A DNA stretch of 64,000 nucleotides, from contig NZ_OW968186.1 of NCBI RefSeq assembly GCF_943169635.2, positions 434,001-498,000 on the forward strand, written 5' to 3'. Position 1 is the first letter of the stretch. Each line of letters opens with the position of its first letter. The DNA is from Fenollaria sporofastidiosus (GTDB lineage: Bacteria > Bacillota > Clostridia > Tissierellales > Peptoniphilaceae). Position numbers and translations under genes: made by a program. The notes under the pieces were generated by a model. That model was not told where the DNA came from. It did not search any database and saw nothing but the letters and a program-made list of their open reading frames with translations. Shown here piece by piece: positions 34,270 to 42,031 of the stretch.

Positions 34270-35080
34270 CATTGACAAAAAAGGGATTGAGCGCTTCATC
34301 ATCAAGAGCTACCGCAAGGAGTTGTGGAAGAAGTTTCTTAAGGCGATAAACGACTTTAATCTCATCGAAGAAGGCGACAAGGTTTTGGTCGCTATCAGTG
34401 GCGGCAAGGACTCGATCCTACTTGCGAAGATGTTTGAGGAGCTAAAGAAGCACTCGATCATTAACTTTGACGTGTGCTACGTGAGCATGGACCCCGGCTT
34501 TACTAAGGAGAACAGGGACAAGCTAGAGGAGCTTTGTAAGTTTTTAGGCATAGACTTAGAAGTTTTTGAGACGGACATATTTGAGGTGGCGGAGAAGCTT
34601 GCGGGTGACTACCCGTGTTACATGTGCGCTCGTATGCGCCGCGGTGCTTTGTATAGCAAGGCCAAGGAGCTTGGATGTAACAAGGTGGCTTTGGGTCACC
34701 ATATGAATGATGTGGTTGAAACGACTCTTATGAATATGCTCTACGCTGGCACTTTCAAGACCATGCGCCCTATACTTGACAGCCAAAACTTCGAAGGTCT
34801 AAAGCTAATTAGGCCTATGTACTACATAAGGGAGGATGACATAAGACGCTGGCTCAAAAGGAGCGACCTTAAGGCTTTGGACTGCGCCTGCTCTGTTACG
34901 AAGAAGAGAAGTGGCAATATTCGCTACGAGATCAAGGACCTTGTAGCTGAGCTTATGGCGAAGAACGACATGGCGGAGAGAAACATTTTGAACAGCGCGA
35001 TGAATATTAATCTTGACTCTTGCGTTGCGTGGGAGAAAGATGGGAAGAAGTATTTACTTGGCGAAGAAATAGATGAATAA
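34262..35080 (+). CDS. TtcA/TtuA-family tRNA 2-thiolation ATPase
   Basis: A 272-residue PP-loop ATPase. SGGKDS (residues 46-51) is the ATP pyrophosphatase motif. C119-x2-C122 and C208-x-C210 supply the cysteines that bind the 4Fe-4S cluster in TtcA/TtuA enzymes. These activate a tRNA base by adenylation and replace oxygen with sulfur. GHHMNDVVETTLMNM is a further family signature. Which base is modified cannot be read from the sequence. It overlaps apt by 8 bp and ends 5 bp before a strong terminator. Confidence 0.87.
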   Translation: MYSIDKKGIERFIIKSYRKELWKKFLKAINDFNLIEEGDKVLVAISGGKDSILLAKMFEELKKHSIINFDVCYVSMDPGFTKENRDKLEELCKFLGIDLEVFETDIFEVAEKLAGDYPCYMCARMRRGALYSKAKELGCNKVALGHHMNDVVETTLMNMLYAGTFKTMRPILDSQNFEGLKLIRPMYYIREDDIRRWLKRSDLKALDCACSVTKKRSGNIRYEIKDLVAELMAKNDMAERNILNSAMNINLDSCVAWEKDGKKYLLGEEIDE

Positions 35081-35085
35081 TATAT

Positions 35086-35119
35086 AAGAAAATGGTCGGA
35101 TTGCTCCGACCATTTTCTT
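35086..35119. terminator. Intrinsic terminator after the TtcA-like gene
   Basis: A perfect 15-bp stem, AAGAAAATGGTCGGA / TCCGACCATTTTCTT, with a 4-nt loop is followed by TTGTTTAT. It also lies downstream of the minus-strand mazE remnant and may serve both. Confidence 0.88.
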
Positions 35120-35141
35120 GTTTATATTATTTCTCCTTGTT

Positions 35142-35379
35142 TTACCATAGCTCATTACCCTTTGTTTCGCCCCAATCAATTTCTTCACTCTTGTAATTAC
35201 CTTTGTATCCATCAAAAAGCTCTACTATGCTTTTTTCTTTTATTATGCTTTTGTATGATAATCTTGTCTTTGTCCTTGCTTATTGAAAGCTCGTCGTTTT
35301 CACTCCAACCAAGTTCATCTAGTAAAACTTTAGGAAGTCTTATACCTTGACTGTTGCCCCACTTTTGTAAAGTAATCAT
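35142..35379 (-). pseudogene. MazE-type antitoxin gene with a frameshift in an A6 tract
   Basis: From the ATG at 35379 (after GGAGGTG) the frame encodes a typical MazE N-terminus: MITLQKWGNSQGIRLPKVLL and DELSISKDKDKIIIQ. At an A6 run (35236-35231, minus strand) the frame is lost and the protein ends in SRAF after 55 residues. One base fewer in the run would restore the conserved MazE tail IVELFDGYKGNYKSEEIDWGE...ELW, ending at 35142. No mazF toxin lies downstream, only a terminator. It may be a decayed solitary antitoxin, a slippage-controlled gene, or a homopolymer error. Confidence 0.78.
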
Positions 35380-35466
35380 AGAATACACCTCCATATATAT
35401 TTTTTTATTCACTTTGTCAATATTTAATCTTTTTACTCTGGAAGATAGTCAAAGCATGGGACTTCG

Positions 35467-35619
35467 CACATCGAAAAGATAGTTCCACCAGAGCTTAGTT
35501 CACCAAATTGACAATTGCACATCGAAAAGATAGTTCCACCAGAGCTTAGTTCACCAAATTGACAATTGCACATCGAAAAGATAGTTCCACCAGAGCTTAG
35601 TTCACCAAATTGACAATTG
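35467..35619. repeat. 51-bp tandem repeat (three perfect units)
   Basis: Three identical 51-bp units start at 35467, 35518 and 35569, each beginning CACATCGAAAAGATAGTTCC and ending GACAATTG. A fourth start (35620) runs into the family-A element. A diverged single copy lies inside that element at about 35675-35731, so the tandem array appears to be an amplified internal piece of it. Confidence 0.92.
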
Positions 35620-35916
35620 CACATCGAAAATTGTTTTCCTTCGCTTGCTGGTCTACGAAAACTGATAATTTCTAAGCTTACACATCAAAAAGATAGTTCC
35701 ACGCAGCTTAGTTCACCAAATTGACAATTGCTAAGCTTGTCCGACTATAAATCCATATTCGTTCCGCTACGCTCCACTAGATGGATTTATGGCCGTCGTC
35801 CTACGCAAAGCAATTGAAGCAATTTGTCTCAATGCGCTGCTTTTGGAACATATCTTTTCTCACTAAAACAGTTTTCTCCGAATGCTGCGCTCGTGAATAA
35901 CAATTTTCTCACTAAA
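35616..35916 (-). repeat. Family-A nested structured repeat, copy A3 (inverted, with nested element)
   Basis: The outer pair is CAATTTTC (35901-35908) with GAAAATTG (35626-35633), and the next pair is AAAACTG / CAGTTTT. The inner hairpin ATAAATCCAT (35747-35756) / ATGGATTTAT (35781-35790) closes the conserved loop. A second element is nested between these with pair AAAAGATA / TATCTTTT. Confidence 0.75.
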
Positions 35917-36017
35917 ATGCTTCGTATTTATATTGATTAAGAAAGGCGCTGCTTTTGGAACATATCTTTTCTCACTATTGAGATATTATAAAAGCGAACA
36001 AGCGTAAGGCGCAATTT

Positions 36018-36060
36018 GAAGAACCTCGACCTAACGGTCGAGAACCTTGGTGCTTAGCAC
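36018..36060 (-). repeat. Family-H hairpin repeat (reverse orientation)
   Basis: Read on the minus strand: CACCAAGGTTCTCGACC, loop GTTA, GGTCGAGGTTCTTC. The stem CTCGACC / GGTCGAG differs from other copies but is perfect. Confidence 0.75.
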
Positions 36061-36077
36061 GAACGCGATGGCTATAA

Positions 36078-36908
36078 CTATTTATCAATTACAATGCTCT
36101 TATCTAGCACCCTAATATTATTTTCATTTAAAACACCTAAAGCAACGCTTCTCATCACTCTCTCCACTCTCCACTGCTCACCAGGTATAGTCTTGGCAGC
36201 GCAAGTAATCACTATACCACTAGATGCAAAGTCGGTGATGCCCCACACGCTCACATCCTCGATCACGGCGTGGTCGTCGTTAACTGGCTTTAGCGCCTCG
36301 GTCAAAAGATCTACTGCCTTCTTCGCGTCTGCATCGTAGGCTATCGGCACGTTGATCAGCGCTCTTTGTATGTTCTTGTTCCTGTTAGTAACGACTCTGA
36401 TCTCGCCATTAGGCACAACGTGCAACTCGCCGTTGTAGTCGCGTATAGTCGTTGTGCGCAGGCTTATCCTCTCAACTATACCTGTTTTGCCCGCAACTGT
36501 GATGTCGTCGCCAATCACGAAGCTATCTTCAAGCATAAGAAAGATGCCGCTGATTATGTCCTCAACAAGACTCTTGGCCCCGAAGGAGATTGCGATACCG
36601 CCTATCCCAGCTGTTGTGATGATGGCTGAGGTGTTGACTCCGAATATCCTTAAAGCTGACAGAAACCAGGTAAATATTATAATGATCGTAACGAAGCTCT
36701 TCATAACGCTAAGGACTGTCTTAACTCTCTTCGCGTCGATGGCTCTGAGCTTGTCGTACTTCTTTCTTGCAAGCCTTGCGATGATTATACCTATAACCTT
36801 TATCACGACTATGGCGATGACTAGGTACAAGGCTGCTAGCGCTACTCTGCCAAGTGTGTTAAGGCCTCCTGCTTCATTCATTAGATGCAATTTTAATTTA
36901 TCAAACAT
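36078..36908 (-). CDS. Small-conductance mechanosensitive channel (MscS family)
   Basis: A 276-residue membrane protein with N-terminal hydrophobic segments (about residues 17-43 and 65-87) and the pore-lining helix around IITTAGIGGIAISFGAKSLVEDIISG (residues about 95-120). The MscS beta-domain follows (DDITVAGKTGIVERISLRTTTIRDYNGELHVVPNGEI). It releases solutes on hypo-osmotic shock. The start is preceded by GGGAGGGATAGC. The gene is followed by a repeat block and is apparently monocistronic. Confidence 0.92.
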   Translation of the reverse strand: MFDKLKLHLMNEAGGLNTLGRVALAALYLVIAIVVIKVIGIIIARLARKKYDKLRAIDAKRVKTVLSVMKSFVTIIIIFTWFLSALRIFGVNTSAIITTAGIGGIAISFGAKSLVEDIISGIFLMLEDSFVIGDDITVAGKTGIVERISLRTTTIRDYNGELHVVPNGEIRVVTNRNKNIQRALINVPIAYDADAKKAVDLLTEALKPVNDDHAVIEDVSVWGITDFASSGIVITCAAKTIPGEQWRVERVMRSVALGVLNENNIRVLDKSIVIDK

Positions 36909-36948
36909 GCTATCCCTCCCAATATACCTTTATTATACCACAAAGATG

Positions 36949-36974
36949 AAAAAAAGTGGACATCTCGCCCACTT
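36949..36974 (-). terminator. Terminator of the lipase-like gene
   Basis: AAGTGG / CCACTT with a 9-nt loop lies on the minus strand, followed by a T7 run. Confidence 0.75.
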
Positions 36975-36985
36975 CTCTTAGATAT

Positions 36986-38269
36986 CTATCTATCTTTCAA
37001 AAAATTACACATAATTTCAAGAGCCTTGATGTTCATAAGTATGCCCATGTGTGTGCCCTTCATTACCTTGAACCTCTTTCTTGTGTCAGCATCCATCTCC
37101 TCAAGCCTTAGCCCCATGCATGCAGAGTAAAGTGGCACTTGTCCGTCGCCTTCCTTAGTAAGCATCGCCTTTAATACAAGACTTCCGTCTTCGTCCTTTC
37201 TGTAGCAGCCTGAAACTTGCGTTGTGATGCCTTCCCCCACTATGAACATGGACTTGTCGCGCTTAAGTAAGTTTACATGACCCGAGAAGCTTTTGTACCT
37301 TCTGTAGCTCTTTGCATTTTTTGTAAAGCGGTCAAAGCGTGTCTTGCCGAGGTAGTCCTTCATGCGAGACTCTACATCTTTCACGCTGACATTTGCCGAC
37401 GCAGCCTTTCTGTGCAGCGCCTCAAGCATATCATCGTAGCTTTTGTACTTCTTCGAAGCCAAATCGTCAAAGGCCTTCTCGTCTGTAATCCATTGGTATG
37501 GGTAGGCCTTCAGCATCTTATCCGTTGGATATAGCTCCACAAGTCCCTCGTAGTCCTCAACAACCTCTTGGTCTATGCCAAAGAGCTTCTCCAAGACGAT
37601 GTCCGCAACGCCGCCTAAAATATTGCCACTGCTCATCTCGTTGTAGGCATGCGGCGCTCCCTCATACGGCGTACAAAAAGATATATACTTTTCGACTCTG
37701 TGCGAGTGTTCGTGCATATAGTGGGCGCTCACAAGGCCTCCCATGCTGTGCGCAACTATATCGACCTTGCCCCTCGCTCCTGCAACGCTCTTGATGAACT
37801 CCGCAAGCTTCTCGCTAGTAACTGTGTTTGACTTACGCCAATCGTAGGAGAAAAGGTAGATGGGTCTTTTCGGAAAATTAATTATAAGCGCGTTAAAAAG
37901 CATCGCATACGACGCGCCAGGTCCTGTGTGCCTATCGAAGATCTTCGCATACCTAAGGTCGCCCTCTTGCAGACCATAAGCCTCGTTTTTGATGTTAAGG
38001 TCCCTGTTTAGCTCTTCTTTGTCATAGTTTAAGGGTAGCCACAGCCTCTTTGCCTGAGCCTCCTTCTCGCGCGCAATCATGCCGACCTTGCGCTCTTCTT
38101 CGCCAACTAGAGCCTCGTCTATACTAAAGAGCTCACTACCAATGATGCCTGGTATGAAGATGATGGGTCTACCACAGTCTTCACTTGCAGCGTCCTCTCC
38201 TTGCACCATGTTATCGACGGCGTGCTTTGCCTTTTCTATAGTCTTAATAATGTCTTTTATCTTTTTCAT
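36986..38269 (-). CDS. LCAT-like lipase/acyltransferase (alpha/beta hydrolase)
   Basis: About 427 residues from the ATG at 38269 (after AGGTGTATT); the longer upstream frame lacks a ribosome binding site. RPIIFIPGIIGSELF is the oxyanion-region motif of LCAT/PDAT-like hydrolases. The nucleophile is Ser175 in VAHSMGGLVSAHYM, the acid is probably Asp in GDGQVPLYSA, and the base is His in KGTHMGI. There is no signal peptide, so it is probably cytoplasmic and may act on membrane lipids or acyl esters. It has its own terminator and diverges from lemA. Confidence 0.8.
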   Translation of the reverse strand: MKKIKDIIKTIEKAKHAVDNMVQGEDAASEDCGRPIIFIPGIIGSELFSIDEALVGEEERKVGMIAREKEAQAKRLWLPLNYDKEELNRDLNIKNEAYGLQEGDLRYAKIFDRHTGPGASYAMLFNALIINFPKRPIYLFSYDWRKSNTVTSEKLAEFIKSVAGARGKVDIVAHSMGGLVSAHYMHEHSHRVEKYISFCTPYEGAPHAYNEMSSGNILGGVADIVLEKLFGIDQEVVEDYEGLVELYPTDKMLKAYPYQWITDEKAFDDLASKKYKSYDDMLEALHRKAASANVSVKDVESRMKDYLGKTRFDRFTKNAKSYRRYKSFSGHVNLLKRDKSMFIVGEGITTQVSGCYRKDEDGSLVLKAMLTKEGDGQVPLYSACMGLRLEEMDADTRKRFKVMKGTHMGILMNIKALEIMCNFLKDR

Positions 38270-38410
38270 AATACACCTCTTATGTAAGATAATTATAACA
38301 CATATGCTTATGGTTTTGCTAAAATAATTATTGTCACAAATGGACAATTATTAAGTAGTTCCACTTCTTTTTGGGTACAATATTAATACAAAATAAAAAG
38401 GAGTGATACT

Positions 38411-38959
38411 ATGCCAATAATAACAATTATTCTTATAGTGCTTGCACTTGTGGCACTATTCTTCATTTCAGAGCAAAGAAAATTCGTTTTCCTAAGCGAA
38501 AACATTGACAACGCTCTTGCAAACATCGAGGTAAACCTTAACTCGCGTTGGGACGCATTAAAGGCACTTGCTAGTGCAGTTAAGTCCTACTCAGAGCACG
38601 AGTTCGAGACACTTTCAGCCATCATTGATAAGCGCAGCGCGAGCGCAAAATCAGCCGCAGGCGTGAGTGAAGGCGAAGCGCTACTAGGAAGCGCACTATC
38701 AAGGATTAATGCCGTTGCAGAGAGCTACCCTGAGCTTAAGGCATCAGAGCTTTACACTAGGACCATGGACTCGATTAACGACTACGAAGGCAAAGTTAGA
38801 GTCAGCCGCATGGTATACAACGACAGCGTTACAAAGCTTAACAGAGCTGTGAAGATGTTCCCTTCATCCATAGTTGCAGGCGTTTTAGGCATTAACGCGA
38901 AAGACTACTTAGTTGTCGATGACAACAAGAAAGACATGCCAAACTTGGAGTTCAGATAA
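38411..38959 (+). CDS. LemA-family membrane protein
   Basis: A 182-residue protein with one N-terminal transmembrane helix (IITIILIVLALVALFFI) and a long helical bundle. The conserved LemA regions are NIEVNLNSRWDALKALASAVKSY and YEGKVRVSRMVYNDSVTKLNRAVKMFPSSIVA. Function is unknown for most members. It is very often paired with a DUF2207 or TPM-domain protein, as here, where its stop overlaps the next ATG (TAATG). Confidence 0.9.
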   Translation: MPIITIILIVLALVALFFISEQRKFVFLSENIDNALANIEVNLNSRWDALKALASAVKSYSEHEFETLSAIIDKRSASAKSAAGVSEGEALLGSALSRINAVAESYPELKASELYTRTMDSINDYEGKVRVSRMVYNDSVTKLNRAVKMFPSSIVAGVLGINAKDYLVVDDNKKDMPNLEFR

Positions 38960-40728
38960 TGAGAAGGCTCTTGGCATGCATCGCCGCAGCCATCATCATA
39001 ATTTTCTCTTTTAATAGCTACGCATCCTCAGACGAGATCCACTCGATAGACATCAAGGCCAGACTTATGGACGACGGCTCGCTCATGGTAGAAGAGACGT
39101 GGAAGGCAAGGGCCGGTTCAGGCACCGAGTTTTTCATACCGAAGAGCCACATGCGTGACATAGTCATCATGGACTTCAAAGTCTCAGATGAAGATGGCGC
39201 TTACGAGACAGTCAGCAATTGGAACGTCGACTGGACCTTAGCTGAGAAGGCGCGCAAGTGCGGTCTACATGGCACAGCGGACGGAGTCGAGCTATGCTTT
39301 GGTAAAACAGAGCTAAACAAGGACAAGACCTACACACTTAGCTACAAGATGTACAGAGCGGCGCAAAGCTTTTCCGACATGGACGGCTTCAACATACGCT
39401 TTGTCAATGATATGATGGATCCTGCGCCAGAGAAGGTCTCCTTCGAGCTAAGCCTTGATGGTGGCGAGATCACAAAGGATAACGCACGCGTATGGGGCTT
39501 CGGTTCAGACGCGCCCATAGTCTTTGAAGGTGGCAAAGTCGTCGTGAACGAGATAGCAGACTTCAGTTCCGAGAGTCACCTAACAGTTCTCTTCGGTCTT
39601 GAAAAAGGCATCATACACCCCATTAGTGAGGGTAGCGGCAGCTTTGAAGAGCTTAAGAATGCTGCCTTAGAAGGCTCGGACTATGGTAGTCGTGATGATG
39701 ATATAGAAACAGAAGTTCCTGCAGAAGTTCCTGCTGATAATGACGACTATTATTATCCAAACTATGGCAGATCTAATTTCTTCACGAGATTCATTGGCAC
39801 TGCTAATCCAGTCGTTTTACCCATCATCTTCATAATCTTTATGTCCATCGTCTCATCGATTATGGGCATAATTACAAAGACTAGGTGCAGATCAGAAAAC
39901 CGCTTGCCAAGCGATATTGGCTACTACCGCGACTTGCCGCTGGATGGCGATATACTTTTAAACTCAGCCATATACACAGTAAGGAGCGACTTTACTATCG
40001 ATAATGTTGTTGCGGCATACTTCCTAAAGTGGATCAAAGACGGCAACATCGAGCTAGTTAAGGAGAAGTTCATTAAAGGGCTGATATTCAAAAAAGACGT
40101 TTTAGAAGACTGCTTCAAGATAGTCAAGGCACCCGTGACAGACGATGTCATGGAAGATTGGCTGTATAAGATGATTACGAGCGCCTCAGGTGACGACCTC
40201 GTGCTAAGAAACGATGAGCTTGTTAGAGCCTTCGAGCGCGGAAGCGTCGCCGAAAAGTTCGTAAAGAGCTACAAAGAGAATGCACTTAGTGCTGCTACAA
40301 GGGAAGATCTTATATATAGGAAGTCAGGCTTTATGCTTTCAAGCTACAATGTATACACAGAGCGCGGCCGCGAAGACGCGATTAAGCAGCTGGGCTTCAT
40401 CAAGTTTTTAAAAGACTTCACACTGATTAATGAAAGAGAGCTAGTCGAAGCCTACTTGTGGGATGACTACCTAGTCCTTGCAACACTCTTTGGACTGGGA
40501 GATAAAGTCTTGGAGAAGTTCAAGAGCATAAACCCAAGCTACACATACGCAGGCTATAGAGGACTAGACCCAGTGATTATGTACCACGTTGTGAATAACG
40601 TAGGTTCATCCGTAAACCACGCCTACCATAGCAATAGATCCAGCGCCTCACATGGCGGAGGAGGAGGGATGTCGCATGGTGGCGGCGGAGGATTCTCATC
40701 CGGTGGTAGTGGAGGAGGAGGAAGATAG
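38959..40728 (+). CDS. DUF2207-family membrane protein with Gly-rich C-terminus
   Basis: A 589-residue protein with a signal peptide (residues 1-23). The extracellular DUF2207 domain (about 24-230) has IDIKARLMDDGSLMVEETW, RDIVIMDFKV and ARVWGFGSDAPIVF. A transmembrane segment follows (about 285-305, VVLPIIFIIFMSIVSSIMGI), then a cytoplasmic winged-helix-like region, and the tail ends in GGGGGMSHGGGGGFSSGGSGG. This build is standard for LemA-linked DUF2207 proteins. The role is unknown; envelope stress or membrane protein homeostasis is a guess from context. Confidence 0.87.
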   Translation: MRRLLACIAAAIIIIFSFNSYASSDEIHSIDIKARLMDDGSLMVEETWKARAGSGTEFFIPKSHMRDIVIMDFKVSDEDGAYETVSNWNVDWTLAEKARKCGLHGTADGVELCFGKTELNKDKTYTLSYKMYRAAQSFSDMDGFNIRFVNDMMDPAPEKVSFELSLDGGEITKDNARVWGFGSDAPIVFEGGKVVVNEIADFSSESHLTVLFGLEKGIIHPISEGSGSFEELKNAALEGSDYGSRDDDIETEVPAEVPADNDDYYYPNYGRSNFFTRFIGTANPVVLPIIFIIFMSIVSSIMGIITKTRCRSENRLPSDIGYYRDLPLDGDILLNSAIYTVRSDFTIDNVVAAYFLKWIKDGNIELVKEKFIKGLIFKKDVLEDCFKIVKAPVTDDVMEDWLYKMITSASGDDLVLRNDELVRAFERGSVAEKFVKSYKENALSAATREDLIYRKSGFMLSSYNVYTERGREDAIKQLGFIKFLKDFTLINERELVEAYLWDDYLVLATLFGLGDKVLEKFKSINPSYTYAGYRGLDPVIMYHVVNNVGSSVNHAYHSNRSSASHGGGGGMSHGGGGGFSSGGSGGGGR

Positions 40729-40736
40729 CCTTCGTA

Positions 40737-40864
40737 GGATTTTTCGTTCGATTTGCCCACGAAACTCGTTCGCTGCGCGCCCTCCCTCAACGTACGCGTT
40801 TGTACGATGTCGGTCGGTCGCTACGTTCCACTTCGTCCCGTGAATCAAATCGCTCCAAAAAATC
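40737..40864 (+). repeat. Family-E structured repeat
   Basis: GATTTTT (40738-40744) pairs with AAAAAATC (40857-40864), CGATTTG (40749-40755) with CAAATCG (40846-40852), CACG (40758-40761) with CGTG (40839-40842), and CGTAC (40791-40795) with GTACG (40802-40806). It shares the core GATGTCGGTCGGTCG with 25346-25472, but the arm sequences differ and stay complementary. Confidence 0.75.
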
Positions 40865-40910
40865 TGTATGCGGCGGTTCATTTGAAGAAAATATGTGTAT
40901 AGCGCAAAAT

Positions 40911-40952
40911 CCATCATAGCGTAAAGGTTCACGTCTACAGACGGGGTTCTTC
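40911..40952 (+). repeat. Family-H hairpin repeat
   Basis: CCATCATAGCGTAAAGGTTC, stem CGTCT / AGACG, then GGGGTTCTTC. Confidence 0.65.
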
Positions 40953-41017
40953 TTTATTTCAAGAACTTACGGTTGTGGATGGATTATTTTTAAATATTTA
41001 ATTCACTTCGCCTTATC

Positions 41018-41064
41018 CATCATAGCGCAAAGGTTCTCGTACGATAAGTACGAGGTTCTTCATC
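41018..41064 (+). repeat. Family-H hairpin repeat
   Basis: CCATCATAGCGCAAAGGTT, then CTCGTAC / GTACGAG around loop GATAA, then GTTCTTCATCGCTCC. Confidence 0.75.
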
Positions 41065-41123
41065 GCTCCAAAAAATCTGTTTGTGGCGGTTCGATTGAAG
41101 AAATATATCTGTGGCGGAAGATA

Positions 41124-41470
41124 TTGAGAAAAGTGATTTTAACGAGCGCAGTCATTGGGAGGAATTAAATTTTGTCTTCTCTATCAAATAAGAGAAAAGT
41201 GTTATTAACGAAGTGACGCATCTGAACAAATTGTGAAATTTATTAGCGAAGAGAGCTGCCCAAGTGTCTTGCACCAAGGTTCTCGTTCTTTAGAACGAGG
41301 TTCTTCCAAAACCATCTAGCTGAGCGTAGCGAACGAATATGGTTTTGCAAGTGAGTGAGCTTTTAGAAATTTCCAATTTGAGAAGCCTAAGTCACGAGTA
41401 ATACACTTTTCGATTAACAAGACAAACTTCATACACAAGCAAGCGAGAGATGCACTTTTCGATGTATGAC
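41124..41470 (+). repeat. Family-A nested structured repeat, copy A4 (element within element)
   Basis: The outer pair is GAAAAGTG (41128-41135) / CACTTTTC (41453-41460). A second complete element inside it has GAAAAGTG (41194-41201) / CACTTTTC (41404-41411). Next come CAAATTG / CAATTTG and AAATTT / AAATTT arms, then AAAACCAT (41308-41315) / ATGGTTTT (41339-41346) around the conserved 23-nt loop. An H hairpin (CTCGTTCT / AGAACGAG, 41283-41299) sits on the 5' side of that loop. Confidence 0.75.
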
Positions 41471-41682
41471 TCCCATGTTCAAAATAAAAATTCAAGATAT
41501 AGCAAAGCAAGTACATATTGTGCTTGCTTTTTTCTTTGCTTGCGTACTATATAGTGGGAGGCTAGGTGCATATTGAGAAAAATATTTCACGAGCGCAGCA
41601 TTCGGAGAAAACTGTCTTTAGTGAGAAAAGATATGTTCCAAAAGCAGCGCCTTTCTTAATCAATATAAATACGAAGCATTTT

Positions 41683-42031
41683 AGTGAGAAAATTGTTATT
41701 CACGAGCGCAGCATTCGGAGAAAACTGTTTTAATTTCTTGGCGCAACGAACCGCCCAAGTGTCTTGCACCAAGGTTCTCGTTCTTAAGAACGAGGTTCTT
41801 CTGGGCTCATCTAGCTGAGCGCAGCGAACGGATATGAGACCACAGGTGAGTAAGCTTAGAAATTATCAGTTTTCGTAGACCAGCAAGCGAAGGAAAGCCG
41901 TAAGTTTAATCAAATCGACGTTCACTAACGTTCCGTCTCTTTGTAAACTCTGGCATAAGGCATGCATAGCCAATCAAACTTCGTTTCACTCGTTCTCTTG
42001 GTGCATGGACTTAACAATTTTTGATGTGCAA
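41683..42031 (+). repeat. Family-A nested structured repeat, copy A5
   Basis: The outer pair is GAAAATTG (41688-41695) / CAATTTTT (42015-42022), and GGGCTCAT (41803-41810) / ATGAGACC (41834-41841) closes the conserved loop. It matches A1 almost base for base, except that a 44-50 bp family-H hairpin (palindrome CTCGTTCTTAAGAACGAG, 41779-41796) is inserted on the 5' side of the loop helix. Confidence 0.8.

Larger units (their letters stand above)
35380..36077. other. Gene-free block: 51-bp tandem repeat and inverted family-A element
   Basis: No gene is supported. The block contains three 51-bp tandem units (35467-35619), a complete family-A copy in reverse orientation (35616-35916), a second left-end fragment (about 35940-35985) and a reverse family-H hairpin (36018-36060). 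Confidence 0.7.

Noticed and set aside
35467..35619. Possible CRISPR array
   Set aside because: The units are contiguous with no unique spacers, the period is constant and fully conserved, and no cas genes are present.
35433..35624. 63-codon frame encoding a perfect 17-residue repeat
   Set aside because: It is only the translation of the 51-bp non-coding tandem repeat (51 is divisible by 3), with no ribosome binding site and no start of its own.
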